From AP-15 sp963700195 (GTDB lineage Bacteria; Pseudomonadota; Alphaproteobacteria; ATCC43930; CGMCC-115725): a stretch of DNA of 64,000 nt. Made by a program: the position numbers and the translations under genes. Positions within the stretch are counted from its first letter, which is position 1. Every line of letters begins with the position of its first letter. The notes under the pieces were generated by a model, which worked only from the letters and a program-made list of their open reading frames with translations, was not told where the DNA came from and made no database searches. The DNA lies in assembly GCA_963700195.1 (NCBI GenBank), contig CAVOWQ010000010.1, positions 1 through 64,000 on the forward strand, in the 5' to 3' direction. This document shows, piece by piece, positions 40,653-49,539 of the stretch.

Positions 40653-42929
40653 GTGAACGATATTGCGCCGACGCGGTTCAAGTGGGTTGGAACTCGGCCG
40701 ATCCGTCCGGACGGGGTGCCGAAGGTCACCGGGCGCGCCATGTACGGCGCCGATTTCGCGACCGCCGGCACGCTCTACGGCAAAGTCATCCGCTCGCCGC
40801 ATGCCCACGCGCGCATCCGCTCGATCGACACGTCGAAAGCCGAGGCATTGCCCGGCGTCAAGGCGGTGGTGACCGCGAAGGACTTCCCCGACCATAAATT
40901 CGAATACATTGGCCCGGAGCGGGTCGCGCAGAATTTCTGGCACATGACGCGCAACGTCATGGCGCGCGAGAAGGCGCTCTATGAGGGCCACGCCGTCGCG
41001 GCGATAGCGGCGATCAGTAGAAGCGTCGCGGATGAAGCCGCCTCGTTGCTCGACATCGACTACGAGGTCCTGCCGCATGTGATCGATGTCGATGACGCGA
41101 TGAAACCCGACGCGCCGTTGCTGTTCGAGGACATGATCACTCGTGGCATCGAGCCGGCACCGGCCAAACCTTCAAACATCTCGAAGCGGATCGAGTTCAA
41201 GATCGGCGACAATGAGGCCGGCTTTGCCGAGGCCGATGAGATCGTCGACAAGGAGTTCAAGACCGCGGCGGTGCACCAGGCCTATATCGAGCCGCATGCC
41301 TGCGTCGCCCGTTTCGACGCCGACGGCCAGGCCGAGATCTGGGCCTCCAGCCAAGGGCATTTCGTGATCCGGGCGCTGACCGCGAAACTGCTCGGCATGG
41401 CGGTCGGCGATATACGAGTGACGCCGGCGGAGATCGGCGGCGGGTTCGGCGGCAAGACCATTGTCTATCTCGAGCCGGTCGCGACCCTCCTCGCCAAGAA
41501 ATCGGGGCGTCCGGTGAAGATCGTGATGAGCCGTGATGAAGTATTCAAGGCGTCGGGGCCGACCTCGGGCTCCTCGATGCGGGTCAAGATCGGCGTCAAG
41601 AAGGACGGCACGATCACCGCGGCCGAGGGCGAGTTCAAGTTCCAAGCCGGCGCCTTCCCCGGTTCGCCTGTGATGAACGCGTGCCTGTGCGCCTTTGCGC
41701 CCTACAACATCCCGAACCAGCATTCCGTCGGTTACGACGTTGTGTGCAACCGACCGAAATCCGCGGCCTATCGGGCGCCGGGGTCGCCGATCTCGGCCTT
41801 CGCGGTCGAGAGCGTTCTCGACATGCTAGCGAAGAAGATCGGCATGGACCCGCTGCAACTGCGGCTGAAAAACGCGGCACGGCCTGGCACGCCGATGATC
41901 TTTGGGCCAAAGCTCGGCCATGGCGGCTATGCCGAGACCTTGGAGGCATTGGTCAATCACCCGGCCTACAAGACGCCGCTCGGGCCCAATCAGGGGCGCG
42001 GTGTCGCGTCCGGCTATTGGTTCAACGGCGGCGGCGAATTGAGCGCGTCGGTGCAGGTCAACGAGGATGGCACGGTCATTATCGCGACCGGCAGCCCGGA
42101 CATCGGCGGCTCGCGCGCCTCGATGGCATTGATGGCGGCCGAAACCTTGGGGATCGACTACCACCAGATCCGCTCGATCGTCGCCGACACTTCCTCGGTC
42201 GGCTACACCCATGTCACCGGTGGATCGCGGGTCACCTTCGCGACCGGCATGGCGGTCGTCGACGCGAGCAAAAAGGTGGTGGATGAACTGCGCGCCCGTG
42301 CGGCGATGATCTGGGACGTCGATGTCGAGGGGGTCGTCTGGGAGGACGGCCACGCCAAGCCCGCGAGCAGCAATGTCGGCGATTTCCAGCCAATGTCGTT
42401 CAAGGAGCTCGCTGCCAAAAAAGCGCTGACTGGCGGCCCGATCACCGCCGCGGCCTCGGTCAACGCCGGCGGCATGGCCCCCGGCTTCTCGACGCAATTC
42501 TGTGATGTCGAGGTCGATCCCGAGACCGGCAAGGTGACGATATTGCGCTTTGTCGCCGCTCAGGATGTCGGCTGCGCGATCCACCCCTCTTATGTCGAGG
42601 GGCAGATCCAGGGCGGCGTCGCGCAGGGCATCGGTTGGGCGCTCAACGAGGAGTACATCTACGACCGGCAGGGCCGGCTCGATAACGCCGGCTTCCTCGA
42701 CTACCGCGTGCCGGTGGCCTCCGACATGCCGATGATCGAGGCGGTCATGGTCGAGGTGCCGAACCCGGCCCACCCCTACGGCGCGAAGGGCGTCGGCGAG
42801 GTCAACATCGTCCCGCCAATGGCGGCGATCGCCAACGCGATCGACAGCGCGATCCACCGCCGCCTGACCGAACTCCCGATGTCGCCTCCCAAAGTCCGCG
42901 CCGCCCTCGACCAGGGCCAAGCGGATTAA
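40653..42929 (+). CDS. Xanthine dehydrogenase-family molybdenum-binding (large) subunit
   Basis: 758 aa. The N-terminal domain begins about residue 10 (GTRPIRPDGVPKVTGRAMYG), then SPHAHARIRSIDT and ALYEGHAVAAIAA. The molybdopterin-cytosine-dinucleotide domain has EIGGGFGGKTIVYLEPVATL, the catalytic-loop AAYRAPGSPISAFAVESVLD, and the C-terminal GAKGVGEVNIVPPMAAIANA with the catalytic glutamate of this family. Start GTG 40653 with GGAGAG at 40643-40648 (ATG 40641 is in frame but overlaps the RBS). No FAD or Fe-S subunit gene is adjacent. It is followed by a MoaD/ThiS-like gene. Confidence 0.9.
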   Translation: MNDIAPTRFKWVGTRPIRPDGVPKVTGRAMYGADFATAGTLYGKVIRSPHAHARIRSIDTSKAEALPGVKAVVTAKDFPDHKFEYIGPERVAQNFWHMTRNVMAREKALYEGHAVAAIAAISRSVADEAASLLDIDYEVLPHVIDVDDAMKPDAPLLFEDMITRGIEPAPAKPSNISKRIEFKIGDNEAGFAEADEIVDKEFKTAAVHQAYIEPHACVARFDADGQAEIWASSQGHFVIRALTAKLLGMAVGDIRVTPAEIGGGFGGKTIVYLEPVATLLAKKSGRPVKIVMSRDEVFKASGPTSGSSMRVKIGVKKDGTITAAEGEFKFQAGAFPGSPVMNACLCAFAPYNIPNQHSVGYDVVCNRPKSAAYRAPGSPISAFAVESVLDMLAKKIGMDPLQLRLKNAARPGTPMIFGPKLGHGGYAETLEALVNHPAYKTPLGPNQGRGVASGYWFNGGGELSASVQVNEDGTVIIATGSPDIGGSRASMALMAAETLGIDYHQIRSIVADTSSVGYTHVTGGSRVTFATGMAVVDASKKVVDELRARAAMIWDVDVEGVVWEDGHAKPASSNVGDFQPMSFKELAAKKALTGGPITAAASVNAGGMAPGFSTQFCDVEVDPETGKVTILRFVAAQDVGCAIHPSYVEGQIQGGVAQGIGWALNEEYIYDRQGRLDNAGFLDYRVPVASDMPMIEAVMVEVPNPAHPYGAKGVGEVNIVPPMAAIANAIDSAIHRRLTELPMSPPKVRAALDQGQAD

Positions 42930-42940
42930 CTTTGGCTTTT

Positions 42941-43038
42941 CCCGTCATGGCCGGGCTTGACCCGGCCATCCACGCGACGTTGGTTCAGGCCATTCCGGCC
43001 GACGTGGATGCCCGGCACAAGGCCGGGCATGAGGACGG
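42941..43038. repeat. Palindromic intergenic repeat, type C
   Basis: CCCGTCATGGCCGGGCTTGA and TGCCCGGC...AAGGCCGGGCATGAGGACGG are inverted ends; inside, CATCCACG.CGACG pairs with CGTCG.CGTGGATG around a short spacer. Elements of this wording are common in Hyphomicrobiales intergenic DNA. Confidence 0.7.
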
Positions 43039-43055
43039 TAAGGAGGACTAGGGCC

Positions 43056-43307
43056 GTGGCCGCGCGGGTTCAATTCACCAGCGGGTTCAGCCGCCGCTAC
43101 ACCGGCGGCGTGCGCGAATTCACCGTCGAGGCGAAGAATTTGCGCGGCGTGATCAAAGAAATGGACCGCCTCTACCCCGGCCTCGGCGAGCACCTCGTCG
43201 AAGAAACCACCGTCGCAATCGACGGCGCCATCCACGAGACTGCCTATTTCCAGCCGATCCGGGAGGGGTGCGAAATCTTCTTCATCCCCAAACTCGAAGG
43301 GGGATAA
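43056..43307 (+). CDS. MoaD/ThiS-like ubiquitin-fold protein
   Basis: 83 aa from GTG 43056 (AAGGAGGA upstream). The sequence VQFTSGFSRRYTGGVREFTV, AKNLRGVIKEMDRLYPGLGE, EEGCEIFFIPKLEGG-type end, with a terminal Gly-Gly, matches the beta-grasp sulfur-carrier family; MoaD and ThiS end in GG, which is adenylated and thiocarboxylated. Actual C-terminal residues are EIFFIPKLEGG. It lies 126 bp behind a molybdenum hydroxylase gene, which suggests a link with molybdopterin or another sulfur-transfer step. Confidence 0.78.
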   Translation: MAARVQFTSGFSRRYTGGVREFTVEAKNLRGVIKEMDRLYPGLGEHLVEETTVAIDGAIHETAYFQPIREGCEIFFIPKLEGG

Positions 43308-43462
43308 AAGTTACTGAGGGTCTTTCGCGTCAATGTGGCGTTCAGTTGTCCCGAGAGCGCGCCTCACCTCGGAGAGGAGCCGATCGTCGCCAGCCGGTTT
43401 GCGCAATACAGGGCCGAGTGCCTCGTCCTCGACACCCGGAATATCGCAGCGGAAGGGTCAGC

Positions 43463-43945
43463 CTACTGCAGCGGCGGGCATACCAGGTTGACTTGCATCT
43501 GCGCCACGATGGCCGAGTTGAACGGGCGGTTGGCGCAGCGCGCATTGTATTCGCTGACCCGCGCGTTGTAGCGCGCCGTGGCTTGCTCAGCGTCCGCGTG
43601 AACAGGGCCGATCGACTGGCGATAGGCGGCGTCGTGTCGTTCGAGCAGCGCCTTGTAGCGAGCGACCGCATCGGGGTTGTTGACGTCGAGCGTTGACCGC
43701 TCGCGCGCGAGCTGCGCATCGAGGTCGGCAAGCTGCCCGGTAACCGTGTCCAACGCCTGTTTTTTGGCGTTCATATCCGCCGAAAACGCCGAGACCGCCT
43801 GCTGCAAACACAAGCACGCCCTGATCTCGGCCATCTCGGGCGGCAGCGGCACCTGCGCCATCGCTGCTCCGGGTGCAAGAGAAGCGAGCAAGCCCAGACC
43901 CGTAATCATCCCTAGCGTCAAGCGGATCATCGCGCGCGCCGCCAT
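43463..43945 (-). CDS. Secreted hypothetical protein with helical domain
   Basis: About 160 aa. Starts at ATG 43945 or ATG 43930; the signal peptide is MIRLTLGMITGLGLLASLAP followed by GAAMAQ. The mature part is largely helical: EIRACLCLQQAVSAFSADMN, AKKQALDTVTGQLADLDAQL, AVARYKALLERHDAAYRQSI, with a coiled-coil-like pattern, and it has four cysteines (CLC near the start, one in NARCANRP and one in NLVCPPLQ at the end). Function unknown. It is the last gene of a four-gene minus-strand group of membrane and secreted proteins. Confidence 0.7.
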   Translation of the reverse strand: MAARAMIRLTLGMITGLGLLASLAPGAAMAQVPLPPEMAEIRACLCLQQAVSAFSADMNAKKQALDTVTGQLADLDAQLARERSTLDVNNPDAVARYKALLERHDAAYRQSIGPVHADAEQATARYNARVSEYNARCANRPFNSAIVAQMQVNLVCPPLQ

Positions 43946-43949
43946 CCGG

Positions 43950-44573
43950 CTAGTGAGTCGTGGTCCGAGTCGCGGAATCAGCCAATTCCCGGACGCACTC
44001 GGCAGCCTCGTGGCCGAGCTCATTGGCCTTATTCCACAAGCCGTCGCGGGCTTCATCGATGTAGTCCTGCTCGATTCTGGTGGGTGGCAGTATCGCCCCA
44101 AAAAGCGCGCCTGCAACCAATCCGGCAACGCCGATCAGCCAGGGATCGGTCGACAGCTTCTCCGTCACTTGGCCGCCGGCCCGATTAGCCAGATCGCCCG
44201 CTGCGCCGGCCCGGTCGAGCACGGCGCTGCCGGCATCCCGGACTGTGTTGATGGCGTCGCGCGCCGCTCCCGCCGCCTGATGAACCCAACCATTGCCTCG
44301 CCCCGAAGCGCCGCGGGCCAGCGGCTCGCCGTCGGGTCCCAGGACCTGCCCGCCCGACCCTTCGCTCGAACCGGTCGAGATACCGATGTCGCCGGCAAAT
44401 TCTCCGATCCGCCGCCGCGCCGCCTGAACGCGCTCGTCATTCACTACGCGTTCCGCCAAACCCGTGTTGTTTGCCACGAGCCAGGCAATACCGACGCCAA
44501 TCAACGTGAGCGGCACGCCGTTGGCCTGAATTACTTCGCCGAGCCCGCCGCCCCTCCGTGAACCTCTAATCAT
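43950..44573 (-). CDS. Membrane-associated stress-type protein (DUF3618-neighbourhood)
   Basis: 207 aa. ATG 44571-44573 has GGAAGGGATGG upstream. A first hydrophobic stretch is GVPLTLIGVGIAWLVANNTG, a Gly/Ala-rich amphipathic middle follows (WVHQAAGAARDAINTVRDAG), and a second hydrophobic stretch is PWLIGVAGLVAGALFGAILP before an acidic helical tail. This layout is seen in alphaproteobacterial proteins encoded beside a DUF1469 holin-like protein and a nutrient-deprivation-induced-type protein. Function unknown; an inner-membrane stress role is inferred from the neighbours. Confidence 0.65.
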   Translation of the reverse strand: MIRGSRRGGGLGEVIQANGVPLTLIGVGIAWLVANNTGLAERVVNDERVQAARRRIGEFAGDIGISTGSSEGSGGQVLGPDGEPLARGASGRGNGWVHQAAGAARDAINTVRDAGSAVLDRAGAAGDLANRAGGQVTEKLSTDPWLIGVAGLVAGALFGAILPPTRIEQDYIDEARDGLWNKANELGHEAAECVRELADSATRTTTH

Positions 44574-44601
44574 TTTCCATCCCTTCCGTTTCCACTGAGG
44601 A

Positions 44602-45036
44602 TCACGAGACCTGATCTCGGATCCAAGCCTCATCCTCACGAAGCGAGTTCAGCGTCCGGCGCGGAACCAAGGCGTCCGCCTTCAGACGGCTCTTCCCGAA
44701 CAACGCCAGTCCAGCGCCCAGCGCTATCACCAAAATCCCGATGATCAGCGCGGAGAGCCAAGGCGCCAAAGCATGGCTAAGGCCGAGGATCGCGGCCGCC
44801 ATCAGCGCCAGCCAGCCGCTGAAGGCGATCACCCCTCCCGCGGCAAGCGCCCCCGCGCCGACGCCAATCCGAGACAACTTCTCATTGAGCTCCGCCTTGA
44901 GCAGCGCGATCTCCTGGCGGACCAGGGTGCTGGTTTCGCCGGCGAGATCGGAGAGCAGCGCTGCAACCGGGCGCCCAGACCGCACGCGCGGCTCTTCGAC
45001 GTCCGGCCCGAGGCGGCCGTCACCGGAAAGCATCAA
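44602..45036 (-). CDS. Phage holin-like (DUF1469/YqjE-type) membrane protein
   Basis: 144 aa. A cytoplasmic N-terminal helix (LLSDLAGETSTLVRQEIALL, KAELNEKLSRIG) precedes two membrane segments (GAGALAAGGVIAFSGWLALM and APWLSALIIGILVIALGAGL). This is the Phage_holin_3_6/DUF1469 pattern; despite the name it is a chromosomal membrane protein family, not phage. ATGATG start overlaps the stop of the upstream gene (45033). Confidence 0.85.
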   Translation of the reverse strand: MMLSGDGRLGPDVEEPRVRSGRPVAALLSDLAGETSTLVRQEIALLKAELNEKLSRIGVGAGALAAGGVIAFSGWLALMAAAILGLSHALAPWLSALIIGILVIALGAGLALFGKSRLKADALVPRRTLNSLREDEAWIRDQVS

Positions 45037-45614
45037 CGGGTCTCCACGGCTCCGGTGATCGGGTGCGGGTTCCCGGTCAGCTCACCGGCCGCGGTGCCGC
45101 TTCCGCTCGATACGGCTGCCGTAACCGTGCCCGCCGGTTCGCTGCTTCGAGACGACCGAGCGGCATCGTGCCGCCGCTCGCCGGTCGACGCCCATAAAAG
45201 GCGCCCGACGACAAAGCCGGTGGCGACGGCACCCAGCACGAACAGCGTCGGCTGGCGTCGCGCGAAATCCTCGGTGTCGGCGACGAGCGCGCCCCAGTGC
45301 CTCTCGCGCATCGTGCGCGAAAGGCTATGGACCTGCGTTGCCGCTTCATCGAGATAACGGGCGATGACGCGGCTTTGCGACTCGTCGAGCGGCTGCGCAG
45401 CGCTCCGCAGCGCCCTGGCTATTCCCGAAATTCTATCGGCGATCTGGCGCTTCTGTTCTTCGAGCAGCGATTCGGCTGCCGACCGGGCGGCTTCCAAGAA
45501 TTCGGTGACGACGCTCCCGCCGTATTCTCTCTCCCCATCCGCGGTCGAGTGTGCCCGCCCCGTCGCCCCGGTCGGGGTGATCGTGCTCGAGGAGGCATCA
45601 TTTCTGTCACCCAT
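45033..45614 (-). CDS. Nutrient-deprivation-induced-type membrane protein
   Basis: 193 aa. A polar Ser/Thr/Gly-rich N-terminus, then a helical part (LEAARSAAESLLEEQKRQIA, LDESQSRVIARYLDEAATQV), a DTEDFARRQPTLFVLGAVAT segment and one membrane helix (GFVVGRLLW), and a low-complexity tail. Close in arrangement to proteins annotated as nutrient-deprivation induced in rhizobia. First gene of a four-gene operon; divergent from the PBP1A gene with 206 bp between, which must hold both promoters. Confidence 0.65.
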   Translation of the reverse strand: MGDRNDASSSTITPTGATGRAHSTADGEREYGGSVVTEFLEAARSAAESLLEEQKRQIADRISGIARALRSAAQPLDESQSRVIARYLDEAATQVHSLSRTMRERHWGALVADTEDFARRQPTLFVLGAVATGFVVGRLLWASTGERRHDAARSSRSSEPAGTVTAAVSSGSGTAAGELTGNPHPITGAVETR

Positions 45615-45820
45615 GCGTCGTCCTCCGAGAAAACTCGTAACCTGCCATCCTGCTCGGACAACGGATTTGTTCGACCTCAGGTTCCGGCCGCGCGGCGGGA
45701 ATTCCCTCTAATTTCGTTGTCGAACCGCTGCCACAGTTTGCCTGATAATTGAGAACGTGCCATGCAATTGGCTGGGCGGGGGAGCGGTGTCGAAACGCAC
45801 GACGACAGCAGCGGGCGCCG

Positions 45821-47782
45821 ATGGCTGAACCGAGGCTGCGGCTCGACCCCGCGGACCGCATTCGGCCGTCGCCGCGCACGCGCGCGCCGCGCCGACGCGC
45901 TCGAGGTAAGGGACTCCTGCGGCGCGCCTCCAAGCTCGGAGTGTTGCTGCTCCTGTGGACGGTGATCGTCGTCAGCGTCGTTCTCGGCTATTTCGCCCTC
46001 ACGCTGCCCGACACCAGTGAGCTCACACGCGCCGAGCGGCGGCCGAGCGTCACAATCCTGGCGTCGGACGGCAGTCTGCTGACGAGCTATGGCGACCTCT
46101 TCGGGCAGCCATTGACCCTGAAGGAGATGTCGCCCTACCTGCCGAAGGCGGTCGTCGCGACCGAAGATCGCCGCTTCTACAGCCATTTCGGGGTCGATCC
46201 GATCGGGCTCGTTCGGGCCGCCTTCGCCAATCTCGCCGCCGGACATATAGTCCAGGGCGGCAGCACGATAACCCAGCAGCTCGCCAAGAACCTGTTCCTG
46301 TCACCGGAGCGCAGCCTCTCCCGCAAGATCCAGGAGACTTTGCTGGCGCTGTGGCTCGAGCACCGTTTCTCGAAGAGCCAGATTCTGGAAATTTACCTAA
46401 ACCGGGTTTATCTCGGGGCCGGCACCTATGGCGTGGATGCCGCAGCGCATCGCTATTTCAACAAATCGGCGAGGCAAACGACCCTCTACGAGAGCGCTGC
46501 CATCGCTGGGCTGTTGAAAGCCCCGACCCGGTTCAACCCAATTCGCGACAGCGACAAGGCCGCGGCGCGGACCGCGCAAGTCCTCGACAAAATGGTCGAT
46601 GCCGGGGCTGTCACCAGCAGTCAGGCGATGGCCGCCCTCAGCGGCGGAACCTCGCTCGCCGCGGTGCCCGTCACGCGGCCGGGCGCCCATTATTTCGGAG
46701 ATTGGGTGGCCGAGCAATTGGGAGATTTTGCCGATACCGGCAATCGTGACTTGACGGTGGTCACGACGCTCGACCCCCGCATGCAGATGCAGGCGGAAGC
46801 GGCGATCGCAGATGTCCTCACTCGCGAGGGCGGGAAAATGGCGGTGAGCCAGGGCGCGCTCGTGGCGATGTCGCCGGACGGCGCGGTCCGCGCCATGGTC
46901 GGCGGCCGGGATTACAGCGGGAGCCAGTTCAATCGCGCAACCCAGGCGCAGCGGCAACCAGGGTCCGCCTTCAAGCCATTCGTCTATCTGGCCGGGCTGG
47001 AAGCCGGCTTGCAACCCTCCGACCAGTTCGTCGACGCGCCGATGCGCATCGGCAATTGGCAACCCCGCGATTATACCGGGCATTATCAAGGCGAGATGAC
47101 CTTGGCCGAAGGTTTGGCTCAGTCCGTCAACACGATCGCGGTCCAGGTCGCGCAGCGCGCCGGCCTGCCCAATGTCGTAGCGGTCGCCCACCGGCTCGGG
47201 ATTTCGTCACCGCTCGCGCCGGAGGTGAGCCTTGCCCTCGGCACCAACGAGGTCAATCTGTTGGAGCTCGTTTCAGCCTACGCACCATTCGCCAATGGCG
47301 GTCTCGGGGTGTGGCCGCACGGCATTACCGAAATCCGCGATGGCGCGGGAAAAATCGTATTTCGCCGCGCCGGCTCGGGGATCGGGCAAGTCGTCACCCC
47401 GGCGCTGACCGGGACCATGAACCAGATGTTGAGCGCCGTGATCGGGCACGGCACCGGCAAGAGCGCGGCACTGCCCCGTCCGGCCGCCGGCAAAACAGGC
47501 ACGACGCAGGATTATCGCGACGCCTGGTTCATCGGCTACACCGCCGACCTGGTCGCCGGGGTCTGGCTCGGCAATGACGACAATGCGCCGATGAACAAGG
47601 TGACGGGCGGCTCGCTGCCGGCGCAGACCTGGCGGCGCTTCATGCTGGCGGCTACCCAGACGATGCCGGTGCGCCCGCTGCCTAGCGGACCGTTGCCGCC
47701 CGCTGGAATGCTGGCCGCGGCGCCGCCGCGCTCGGGCGGCGGTTTCTTCGAGAATTTCTTTGGTTTATTTCGTCCGAGATAA
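45821..47782 (+). CDS. Penicillin-binding protein 1A-type bifunctional peptidoglycan synthase
   Basis: 653 aa. A basic cytoplasmic tail and one membrane anchor (about residues 40-62) lead to a GT51 glycosyltransferase domain with ATEDRRFYSHFG (113-124, catalytic glutamate) and GGSTITQQLAKNLFL (146-160). The transpeptidase domain has SAFK (382-385, nucleophile serine), SVN (435-437) and KTGT (558-561). The C-terminus is Pro/Gly-rich (GGGFFENFFGLF). It polymerises and crosslinks peptidoglycan in the periplasm. ATG 45821 begins just where similarity starts; the frame is open upstream. Confidence 0.94.
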   Translation: MAEPRLRLDPADRIRPSPRTRAPRRRARGKGLLRRASKLGVLLLLWTVIVVSVVLGYFALTLPDTSELTRAERRPSVTILASDGSLLTSYGDLFGQPLTLKEMSPYLPKAVVATEDRRFYSHFGVDPIGLVRAAFANLAAGHIVQGGSTITQQLAKNLFLSPERSLSRKIQETLLALWLEHRFSKSQILEIYLNRVYLGAGTYGVDAAAHRYFNKSARQTTLYESAAIAGLLKAPTRFNPIRDSDKAAARTAQVLDKMVDAGAVTSSQAMAALSGGTSLAAVPVTRPGAHYFGDWVAEQLGDFADTGNRDLTVVTTLDPRMQMQAEAAIADVLTREGGKMAVSQGALVAMSPDGAVRAMVGGRDYSGSQFNRATQAQRQPGSAFKPFVYLAGLEAGLQPSDQFVDAPMRIGNWQPRDYTGHYQGEMTLAEGLAQSVNTIAVQVAQRAGLPNVVAVAHRLGISSPLAPEVSLALGTNEVNLLELVSAYAPFANGGLGVWPHGITEIRDGAGKIVFRRAGSGIGQVVTPALTGTMNQMLSAVIGHGTGKSAALPRPAAGKTGTTQDYRDAWFIGYTADLVAGVWLGNDDNAPMNKVTGGSLPAQTWRRFMLAATQTMPVRPLPSGPLPPAGMLAAAPPRSGGGFFENFFGLFRPR

Positions 47783-47796
47783 TGGCGCGTAGCGAG

Positions 47797-47931
47797 GCCC
47801 CTCACCCGCCTCGCTACGCTCGGCACCCTCTCCCGCAGTGCTGGAGAGAGGCTGGAATGCGTTCGCCTCAAAGCTCCTCTCCCGCATTGCGGGAGAGGGG
47901 GACCAGCCTGCCAGGGCTGGTGGGTGAGGAT
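47797..47931. repeat. Palindromic intergenic repeat, type B variant
   Basis: GCCCCTCACCCGCC at the left and GGTGGGTGAGG at the right are inverted; CTCTCCCGCA-ttg-CGGGAGAG is an inner hairpin at 47877-47897. It fills the gap between the convergent ends of the PBP1A and NIPSNAP genes and could act as a transcription stop for both. Confidence 0.65.
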
Positions 47932-47938
47932 AATGCAG

Positions 47939-48547
47939 CTAGTGCAGGGGCGAGAACGACGCCGGGACCACCAGCATGTTCTCCTGCTTGACGAACATGC
48001 CGCGGGTGGCAGGCGGCCAGCTGCCGTCCTTGCGCGATTCCTCACGGATGCGGGCGCGCTCGTTCGCGTCCTTGTAGGCCCAGATGTGGATCCATTGGTT
48101 GAGCGGCCCGAGCTCGGTATGGCCCGCCGCCGCCAGCGGCGACAGCTTCACCCGCCCCGCGATCCGCTCGGCCCAGCGCTCGATGACGGTTGGCGCAGCT
48201 CCGGGCAGCATCGTATAGGTGCGGATCTCATAGAGATTACCGTGCTGCCGCGGCGTGAAGGCCGGGCAGAATGGCGCGGCATTGACGATCTTGCTCTCCA
48301 TCTCGACCTCGAATTCCTGGATCTTCGGCGGCCAGTTCGGGATCGACTGCGAACGCACCCGAGTCCGGTGCTGCAGATCGTCATAGGGCCAGATGTGGAT
48401 GATGTGATTGAGTGGCCCCACTTCGGTGTGAAAAAAGGCGCCGAGCGGCGACACCTTGACGCGCTCGGTCAGCGCCTCGCCAAACCGCTTCTCGACCTCC
48501 GGCACCGACCCGGGCTGCAAACGGTAAGTCCGCATCTCAAAGATCAT
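47939..48547 (-). CDS. NIPSNAP-family protein with two domains
   Basis: 202 aa. Two ferredoxin-like NIPSNAP repeats: MIFEMRTYRLQPGSVPEVEK with EVGPLNHIIHIWPYDDLQHR, and LYEIRTYTMLPGAAPTVIER with ELGPLNQWIHIWAYKDANER. Bacterial NIPSNAP proteins are dimeric alpha/beta barrels of unknown activity, frequently found near catabolic genes. It is downstream of a nucleoside hydrolase gene (42 bp), and may be co-transcribed. Confidence 0.9.
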   Translation of the reverse strand: MIFEMRTYRLQPGSVPEVEKRFGEALTERVKVSPLGAFFHTEVGPLNHIIHIWPYDDLQHRTRVRSQSIPNWPPKIQEFEVEMESKIVNAAPFCPAFTPRQHGNLYEIRTYTMLPGAAPTVIERWAERIAGRVKLSPLAAAGHTELGPLNQWIHIWAYKDANERARIREESRKDGSWPPATRGMFVKQENMLVVPASFSPLH

Positions 48548-48589
48548 CGGCTTGCTCCATCCTGAGTTCAGCGCGCCATCCTATCGGCG

Positions 48590-49528
48590 CTAAGGAAGGC
48601 GTGCCAGCTTGTCGGTCAAAAGTTCGTAGAAGCCGTCGGCATCGACGGTGTTCAAAAAGCGAACATTGGGCGGCCTGCCGGTGACACCCCGCCAATCGAC
48701 CACCGTCGTACCGATGGTCAGCGGGCTTTCGGTCTCAATCGCGACGTTGACCTCGCGCCCGTCATAGAGCGCCGGGCGCAGCAGATATGCGATTACCGAC
48801 GGATCGTGGAGAGCCATCGCCAGCGAGCCGAATTGGGAGCTACGGTTTCTTTCGAAGCTGGTCAGCAGCGCGGCAACCGCCGGGCCGCAGCGATTGCTGA
48901 GCGCACGCAACGCCGCAAGTCGCGGCGTCGTGCTCAGCACCTGATGCGTGACATCGAGCGGGATCATCGTGATCGGAACGCCGCTGCCGATGACGATCGC
49001 CGCGGCGTGGGGGTCGGCATGCATGTTGAATTCGGCCGTCGGGGTCACATTGCCCAGATCGAAACAAGCGCCGCCCATCACCACCACTTCGCGGATCTTG
49101 CCGGCGACCTCCGGCGCCTTGACCAGTGCCATCGCAACGTTGGTCAATGGCCCCAGAGCGCAGACCGTGATGGTGTCGGGCTGGGCACTGCGCAACGTCT
49201 CGATCAAGAAATCGACGCCGTGCTGCGACTGCAACGGCGTGTGCGGTTCCGGCAGGATCGCTTCGAGCCGCGGGTCGCTGTGGATGTCGACAGCGGTTGC
49301 GAGTGTGCGCATCAAGGGCCGCCCACAGCCGGCGTAAACGGGGATGTCGCGTCGCCCCGCCAATTCGCAGATCCGCCGCGCATTGCGCTCTGTCAGCGCC
49401 AGCGGCAGATTCCCGGCGACGGCTACGACGCCGGCGACCTCCAATTCCTCGGGCGCCGCCAAGGCAAGCAGGATCGCCACGGCATCGTCGAGGCCCGGAT
49501 CGGTATCGATGATAATCTGGCGCCGCAT
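48590..49528 (-). CDS. Inosine-uridine-type nucleoside hydrolase
   Basis: 312 aa. Begins RRQIIIDTDPGLDDAVAILL, the DTDxGxDD calcium-binding signature of nucleoside N-ribohydrolases, followed by GVVAVAGNLPLALTERNARR, TITVCALGPLTNVAMALVKA and REVVVMGGACFDLGNVTPTA with EFNMHADPHAA. It cleaves the glycosidic bond of purine or pyrimidine nucleosides for salvage. Start ATG 49526-49528 lies 11 bp after the sdhB stop. Whether it is read through from the sdh operon is not clear. Confidence 0.93.
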   Translation of the reverse strand: MRRQIIIDTDPGLDDAVAILLALAAPEELEVAGVVAVAGNLPLALTERNARRICELAGRRDIPVYAGCGRPLMRTLATAVDIHSDPRLEAILPEPHTPLQSQHGVDFLIETLRSAQPDTITVCALGPLTNVAMALVKAPEVAGKIREVVVMGGACFDLGNVTPTAEFNMHADPHAAAIVIGSGVPITMIPLDVTHQVLSTTPRLAALRALSNRCGPAVAALLTSFERNRSSQFGSLAMALHDPSVIAYLLRPALYDGREVNVAIETESPLTIGTTVVDWRGVTGRPPNVRFLNTVDADGFYELLTDKLARLP

Positions 49529-49539
49529 GAGGTGCCAAT

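Noticed and set aside
44602..45036. Holin-like protein as evidence of a prophage
   Set aside because: The DUF1469 family is chromosomal in many Proteobacteria and no other phage gene is nearby.
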